Assembly: GCA_021779855.1 (NCBI GenBank)
Contig: JAJXZW010000001.1
Location: forward strand, 1-64,000
Source: Actinomycetes bacterium
GTDB lineage: Bacteria > Actinomycetota > Acidimicrobiia > Acidimicrobiales > RAAP-2
DNA: 64,000 bases
Direction: 5' to 3'
How positions within the stretch are numbered: the stretch's first letter is position 1; each line of letters opens with the position of its first letter. Made by a program: the position numbers and the translations under genes. The notes under the pieces were generated by a model, which was given only the letters and a program-made list of their open reading frames with translations, was not told where the DNA came from and did not search any database. Shown here in pieces: positions 60,192-64,000 of the stretch.

Positions 60192-60326
60192 GTGAAGCGC
60201 ACCTACCAGCCGAACCAGAGGAAGAGGGCGAAGACCCACGGCTTCCGGGCCCGCATGCGGACCCGGGCCGGGCGTGCCGTCCTCAAGGCCCGTCGGGCCA
60301 AGGGCCGTCACCGCCTGACGGTGTAG
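60192..60326 (+). CDS. rpmH: 50S ribosomal protein L34
   Basis: A 44-aa highly basic ribosomal protein: [22 protein letters not shown], then [10 protein letters not shown], full length. GTG 60192 has ATGAGG 5 to 10 nt upstream. It is always the gene opposite dnaA in this layout. Confidence 0.97.
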   Translation: MKRTYQPNQRKRAKTHGFRARMRTRAGRAVLKARRAKGRHRLTV

Positions 60327-60331
60327 CCCGC

Positions 60332-60655
60332 GTGCCGGACCGGGTCCGCACCCGCCGGCAGTTCGCGCTCTTCGCCACACCGACGGCGCGGGCTCGCAGC
60401 GGGCCACTGAGCATCCGCTTCGTGGCTGGACCCGGGTCGGGGGTCGCGGCGGCCTTCGCCATCGGTCGACCCGTCGGGCCCGCGGTGGTGAGGAACCGGA
60501 TCCGCCGGCGCCTCCGGGCCCTGCTCGACGGGATGGAACCCCGCCCTCTCCCCGGGAAGTACCTGATCAAATGCGGTGTAGGAACCGCGGAACTGACCTA
60601 TGACCAACTCCACGACCACCTCCACCGAGCCCTCGGAGAGCTCGCCTCGCGCTAG
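60332..60655 (+). CDS. rnpA: Ribonuclease P protein component
   Basis: The 107-aa protein subunit of RNase P for tRNA 5' maturation. It has R-V-R-T-R-R-Q-F near the start and the RNR motif [14 protein letters not shown] 60332 lies 5 bp after rpmH. Its final codons overlap or adjoin the yidD gene, depending on the yidD start. Confidence 0.92.
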   Translation: MPDRVRTRRQFALFATPTARARSGPLSIRFVAGPGSGVAAAFAIGRPVGPAVVRNRIRRRLRALLDGMEPRPLPGKYLIKCGVGTAELTYDQLHDHLHRALGELASR

Positions 60656-60662
60656 GGGCCCG

Positions 60663-60896
60663 GTGGCCCGAGCGCTCGTGGGCCTGGTCCGGCTCTACCA
60701 GTGGGCGCGGGCCGGGCGGGTGAGCGCCTGCCGGTTCTACCCGACGTGCTCGGAGTACGCGGCCGAAGCGATCGCGCTGCACGGGGCCGCCCGGGGCGGC
60801 TGGCTGGCCGTGCGGCGGCTCTCGCGTTGTCGACCCCTCGGTCCCCACGGGATCGACCTCGTCCCCGAACCCCCTGAGGCCAGGAGAAACGCATGA
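60663..60896 (+). CDS. yidD: YidD-type membrane protein insertion factor
   Basis: 77 aa from GTG 60663: [11 protein letters not shown] and [11 protein letters not shown] are the family signature, with [10 protein letters not shown] at the end. It assists YidC-dependent membrane insertion. GTG 60663 was preferred because homologues start there; ATG 60600 would add 21 residues of threonine- and serine-rich sequence and overlap rnpA by 56 bp. The stop overlaps the yidC ATG (ATGA). Confidence 0.88.
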   Translation: MARALVGLVRLYQWARAGRVSACRFYPTCSEYAAEAIALHGAARGGWLAVRRLSRCRPLGPHGIDLVPEPPEARRNA

Positions 60897-61945
60897 TGAG
60901 CTCCATCACCCACTTCTTCGGCCAGGTCTTCTCGCCGATCTTCACCGCCATCGCCTGGCTGCTGGCGTTCCTGTACGGGATCGTGCCCAACTACGCCGTG
61001 GCGATCGTCCTGCTCACGATCATCATCATGGGCGTGCTGACCCCGCTCACCGTCAAGAGCACGCGCTCGATGATGGCGATGCAAAAAGTTCAGCCAGAGA
61101 TTAAGAAATTGCAGCAAAAGTACCGCGGTGCCGAGAACCGCCAGGTCCTCAACGAGGAACTGATGCGCCTCTACCGCGAGCAGGGCGTGAACCCATTGGG
61201 TGGGTGCCTGCCGATGCTGTTGCAGACGCCCTTTTTGATCGTGCTCTACGAGGTGATCAAGGGGTTGTCCAACACGGTCACGAACAAGGCGGGCCACCTG
61301 GTCTCGGACCCCCGCTACATCCCTCATAGCTCGAAGATGTACGACAACCTGATCCACTCGGGCGGTCACATCAACTCCTTGGGGCTCGACTTGAGCCTTC
61401 GACCCTTCCCGATCAGCGCGCACGGCTCATGGGTCGCGGCACTCCCCTTCTTCGCGTTCGTCGTGGCCGCGGTTCTCCTCCAGTACTTCCAGATGGCTCA
61501 GATCAACAGGCGCGCACTCGCCGCCGGTCAGCAGATGCCCAGCCAGACCCAGATGATGCAGCGGTTCATGCCGATCATCTTCGCCTACATCTACCTGGTG
61601 ATCCCGGCCGCCGTCGTGCTCTACATGATCGTCTCGACGATCATCCGGATCATCACCCAGGACATCATGTTCCGGACCGGCGTGTCCGACCCCCGGCGGC
61701 ACGGGATCGCCCAGGCGAAGGGCCCGGTCGAAATCCCGGGATCGGCCGAGGAGAAGCCCGCTGCCACGCCCGCACCCGCCAAGGCAACCGCGAAGGCACC
61801 CGCCAAGGCACCCGCCAAGGCACCCGCCAAGGCACCCGCGAGGCGCCCTCCAGCCCGGGGCGGGACCACCAATCCCCCGAAGCCCAGCCCTCGGCCTCAG
61901 AGTCATCCACGGGCCCGGGACAAGCGCAAGAGAAAGGCCCGATAG
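60893..61945 (+). CDS. yidC: Membrane protein insertase YidC/Oxa1
   Basis: A 350-aa Oxa1-type insertase (Gram-positive style without the large periplasmic domain). Membrane segments lie near 18-48, 105-130, 175-200 and 220-245; the K[13 protein letters not shown] loop and N-P-L-G-G-C-L-P are conserved. The last 75 residues are basic and contain A-P-A-K repeats. ATG 60893 (or 60896) follows CAGGAG. A short stretch, 61081-61125, is unusually A-rich for this genome. Confidence 0.93.
   Translation: MMSSITHFFGQVFSPIFTAIAWLLAFLYGIVPNYAVAIVLLTIIIMGVLTPLTVKSTRSMMAMQKVQPEIKKLQQKYRGAENRQVLNEELMRLYREQGVNPLGGCLPMLLQTPFLIVLYEVIKGLSNTVTNKAGHLVSDPRYIPHSSKMYDNLIHSGGHINSLGLDLSLRPFPISAHGSWVAALPFFAFVVAAVLLQYFQMAQINRRALAAGQQMPSQTQMMQRFMPIIFAYIYLVIPAAVVLYMIVSTIIRIITQDIMFRTGVSDPRRHGIAQAKGPVEIPGSAEEKPAATPAPAKATAKAPAKAPAKAPAKAPARRPPARGGTTNPPKPSPRPQSHPRARDKRKRKAR
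61793..61840 (+). repeat. Four 12-bp tandem repeats in yidC
   Basis: AAGGCACCCGCC repeated four times (the last ends in G), encoding K-A-P-A. The repeat is in phase, so copy-number change would lengthen or shorten the basic tail without frameshift. Confidence 0.85.
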
Positions 61946-61948
61946 CCG

Positions 61949-62875
61949 ATGGAGTGGGTAGAGACCACGGGCAAGTCCGTCGACGAGGCCACCGAGCGGG
62001 CCCTGGTCCACCTCGGCGTGGCCCGAGACGACGCTGAGGTCGAGGTGGTGGAGGAGCCCCGCAGTGGCCTGTTCGGACGGGTCCGAGGGGAGTACCGCGT
62101 CCGGGCGCGGGTCCGACCGGCCAAGCCCCGGCCCAAGCGCGGGCGTCGGCCGGCCGAGGCCGGGGGCCGGGGGCGCACCTCGTCCAACGGGGAAGAGCGC
62201 GGCTCCCGGGTCGCCGATGAGGGCAACGACCGCAACCGGCGCAGTCGGGGCCGCTCCGGTGGCCCGGCCCGGTCAGAGTCCCCAGTGGGTCGGGCGGGGA
62301 CCGACACCGCGCCCTCTCCTCGTCCGGAGAGGCGCGAGCGCCCGCCAAGGGCGCCCAAGACCGAGACGACCGATGAGAAGAAGGAGAACACCATGACGGA
62401 GGGCATTTCGCTCGCCGAGCAGGGGGAGTTGGCGAGGGAGTTCCTCGTCGGCCTCCTCGGGGTGATGGGAATCCAGGCGGAGGTGAGTGTCCGAGAGATC
62501 GACGGGGACACCGTGGAGTTGGCGGTTGACGCCGATCCCCCCACGGAGCTCGGGATCCTGGTCGGCCCCCGTGGCACGACGCTGCAGGCGCTCCAGGAGG
62601 TCACGAGGACGGTGGTCCAGGCCAAGAGCGAGGGCCGTACGGACCGGATCCTCGTCGATGTGGCCCGATACCGGGAGCGTCGCGTCGCGGCTCTGGGTCG
62701 CTTCGCGCGTCAGGTGGCCGATGAGGTCGTCGAGACGGGCGAGGAGCGTGCCCTTGAGCCGATGTCGCCCGCCGATCGCAAGGCGGTCCACGACTCGCTG
62801 GGCGACGATGAGCGCGTCACGACCCGCTCGGAGGGCGAGGAGCCCCGGCGATTCGTGGTGATTTCTCCCGCCTAG
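61949..62875 (+). CDS. jag: RNA-binding protein Jag/KhpB
   Basis: 308 aa: Jag-N domain (about 1-50, W-V-E-T-T-G-K-S-V-D-E-A), a long arginine-rich and disordered linker (about 55-150), a KH domain (about 155-235, I-L-V-G-P-R-G-T-T-L-Q-A-L) and an R3H domain (about 236-300, Y-R-E-R-R and M-S-P-A-D-R-K-A-V-H). Jag binds RNA and affects division and sporulation genes in other bacteria. ATG 61949 lies 3 bp after yidC. Confidence 0.9.
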   Translation: MEWVETTGKSVDEATERALVHLGVARDDAEVEVVEEPRSGLFGRVRGEYRVRARVRPAKPRPKRGRRPAEAGGRGRTSSNGEERGSRVADEGNDRNRRSRGRSGGPARSESPVGRAGTDTAPSPRPERRERPPRAPKTETTDEKKENTMTEGISLAEQGELAREFLVGLLGVMGIQAEVSVREIDGDTVELAVDADPPTELGILVGPRGTTLQALQEVTRTVVQAKSEGRTDRILVDVARYRERRVAALGRFARQVADEVVETGEERALEPMSPADRKAVHDSLGDDERVTTRSEGEEPRRFVVISPA

Positions 62876-62882
62876 TCGTCCC

Positions 62883-63506
62883 GTGCCTAGAGACTGGCTG
62901 CCCCGCGCCCTCGAGGAGTCGAGGGCGCGGGGTTTTTTGAGCCCCCAGGACCTCAGGGAGCAGATCGCCCACGCTCGGGGATTCCTCCTGATCTGGGAGT
63001 CCCTTCGGGGGTCTCCCCCCCGAAGACTGCTCGATATGGGTTCGGGCGGAGGGCTTCCCGGCCTGGTACTCGCCGATCACTGGCGATGCGACACGGTCCT
63101 TCTCGACTCCAGGGAGAGGCGAGGATCATTCCTGCGTGAGGTCGCCGAGTGGCCCGCGGCCCCACCCGGCCTCTCGGTGGTCGTCGCCCGAGCGGAGGAC
63201 GCGGCCCGCACGTCGGCCCTGGAGGGCTCATTCGACCTGGTGACGGCGAGGTCCTTCGCTCCCCCGGCGGTGACCGCGGAGTGTGCCGTTCGCTTCATGA
63301 TGGTCGGCGGTCTGGCGATCGTCTCCGATCCCCCCGGCGGAGGCGACCCGGGGCGCTGGCCCGAGGTTGGGCTAGCTCGACTCGGATTGCGCGGCTTCGC
63401 AGAGGCCGCGGGGGGATTCGCGTATCGCGTCCTCGAGAAGGTGGGGGTGACCGAGGCGGCCTTTCCACGCCCGTCGGGTGTCCCCGGACGACGACCACTC
63501 TGGTGA
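62883..63506 (+). CDS. rsmG: 16S rRNA (guanine-N7) methyltransferase RsmG, shortened form
   Basis: A 207-aa class I SAM methyltransferase. The SAM site L-L-D-M-G-S-G-G-G-L-P-G-L is clear, followed by V-L-L-D-S-R-E-R-R. The region before it lacks the W-N-x-x-x-N-L-T stretch of E. coli RsmG, so the N-terminus is of a divergent type. GTG 62883 includes A-L-E-E-S-R-A-R-G-F-L, coded by a perfect 14-bp hairpin (see terminator); TTG 62936 would start after it. The gene precedes the parS sites and parA, the usual origin order. Confidence 0.78.
   Translation: MPRDWLPRALEESRARGFLSPQDLREQIAHARGFLLIWESLRGSPPRRLLDMGSGGGLPGLVLADHWRCDTVLLDSRERRGSFLREVAEWPAAPPGLSVVVARAEDAARTSALEGSFDLVTARSFAPPAVTAECAVRFMMVGGLAIVSDPPGGGDPGRWPEVGLARLGLRGFAEAAGGFAYRVLEKVGVTEAAFPRPSGVPGRRPLW
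62901..62938 (+). terminator. Intrinsic terminator hairpin inside the rsmG start
   Basis: The perfect 14-bp inverted repeat CCCCGCGCCCTCGA (62901-62914) / TCGAGGGCGCGGGG (62919-62932), with loop GGAG, is followed at once by TTTTTT (62933-62938). This is a textbook rho-independent terminator, but it begins 18 bp into rsmG as called, and would stop transcription coming from the rpmH-jag operon. Confidence 0.7.
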
Positions 63507-63522
63507 TGTTTCACGTGAAACA
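63507..63522. other. parS site 1
   Basis: TGTTTCACGTGAAACA, the exact ParB/Spo0J binding consensus, starting directly after the rsmG stop codon. Confidence 0.95.
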
Positions 63523-63597
63523 CTCCCCCGCCGGCACCGTTCGACGGAGTCCGCCGGCTCGTTAAACTCAACGAAATACCGGGCTCGAGTCATAATT

Positions 63598-63613
63598 TGT
63601 TTCACGTGAAACA
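63598..63613. other. parS site 2
   Basis: A second perfect TGTTTCACGTGAAACA, 91 bp from the first, within the parA upstream region. Confidence 0.95.
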
Positions 63614-63637
63614 TCGTGAGCTGCCGCGAGGCGGTGA

Positions 63638-63653
63638 TGTTTCACGTGAAACA
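63638..63653. other. parS site 3
   Basis: The third perfect TGTTTCACGTGAAACA, 40 bp after the second and 87 bp before the parA start. The three sites would nucleate a ParB complex for origin segregation. Confidence 0.95.
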
Positions 63654-63739
63654 TCGGTACTTGACGGTGTGCGCAAAAGGGAGTTGAATGGCTCTGTCTC
63701 GACGCTGTGTCGGTTCATCTCACCCCTGGGAAGAGGCTC

Positions 63740-64000
63740 ATGGCTGACGCCACCACGATGAGGATCTACGCCGTCGCCAACCAGAAGGGTGGGGTGGGGA
63801 AGACGACCACGACGATATCCCTAGGCGCGGCACTGGCCGAGAAGGGGATGCGGGTCCTGGTGGTGGACCTCGATCCCCAGGGGAACGCCACGACGGGTCT
63901 CGGGGTGGATGGACGGCGCTTTGAGCGTTCCGTGTACGACGTCCTCTTGAATGACGTCCCCATGGTCGACATCGTGGAGCCGACGGGCTACAACAACCTC
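63740..64000 (+). CDS. parA: Chromosome partitioning ATPase ParA (5' part)
   Basis: The first 87 codons of a ParA/Soj ATPase, cut by the window end. Deviant Walker A K-G-G-V-G-K-T (residues 16-22), then V-L-V-V-D-L-D-P-Q-G-N-A-T-T-G-L-G. It drives origin segregation with ParB, whose binding sites lie just upstream and whose gene is expected downstream. ATG 63740 has AAGAGG 4 nt upstream; ATG 63758 is an alternative. Confidence 0.95.
   Translation, partial: MADATTMRIYAVANQKGGVGKTTTTISLGAALAEKGMRVLVVDLDPQGNATTGLGVDGRRFERSVYDVLLNDVPMVDIVEPTGYNNL

Noticed and set aside
61793-61840. Short tandem repeats as a CRISPR or regulatory array
   Set aside because: The repeats are contiguous, in frame and encode the A-P-A-K tail of YidC.

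Overview
The window is about 64 kb of very GC-rich bacterial DNA that contains the chromosome replication origin region. A PASTA-kinase / PP2C phosphatase / FHA cluster with crgA, leaderless-type promoters and high GC point to Actinomycetota. The class is probably Acidimicrobiia, a guess based mainly on the shortened RsmG type and general gene make-up rather than on any rRNA.

Layout. 1-3543 is an accessory patch: a TnpB-like RuvC nuclease gene bounded by perfect 23-bp inverted repeats, abutting a broken IS481-type transposase gene. 3544-9946 holds an unusual NRAMP-family metal transporter, an ABC exporter, a small unknown gene with a decayed opposing paralogue, and cysK-cysE. 9947-13761 holds a class III aminotransferase, a leaderless membrane-protein gene, a hotdog thioesterase and a thiolase. 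13758-19801 is the cell-wall signalling cluster, read leftwards as fhaA-fhaB-pstP-pbpA-pknB, then crgA; rodA and pknA are absent from their usual places. A tRNA-Leu(CAG) follows at 19889.

19976-34596 is mixed metabolism: an old-yellow-enzyme homologue, a frameshifted hydrolase, a VOC protein, a secreted DUF4232-like protein, a redox operon (polyferredoxin membrane protein plus GltD-like oxidoreductase fused to flavodoxin) divergent from a NarL-type response regulator and kinase with a DosR-like palindrome between them, a C-S lyase-like aminotransferase and a fused Ior-type molybdenum hydroxylase. 34597-48332 is stress and envelope functions: two Hsp20 genes, a DEAD-box helicase fused to a cold-shock domain, a DUF885 peptidase, an ABC-2 exporter, Smr and MerR proteins, signal peptidase I, an epimerase, a sigma factor with a membrane partner, and a PspC-kinase/response-regulator pair.

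48329-64000 is the origin end. On the minus strand run dnaA-dnaN-recF-dciA-gyrB-gyrA, then a CoA-transferase and an ABC-F gene. On the plus strand run rpmH-rnpA-yidD-yidC-jag-rsmG, three perfect parS sites and the start of parA. DnaA-box-like sites lie on both sides of dnaA. Genes are tightly packed, often with TGATG, GTGA or TTGA overlaps, and five convergent pairs share a single CTAG as both stop codons.
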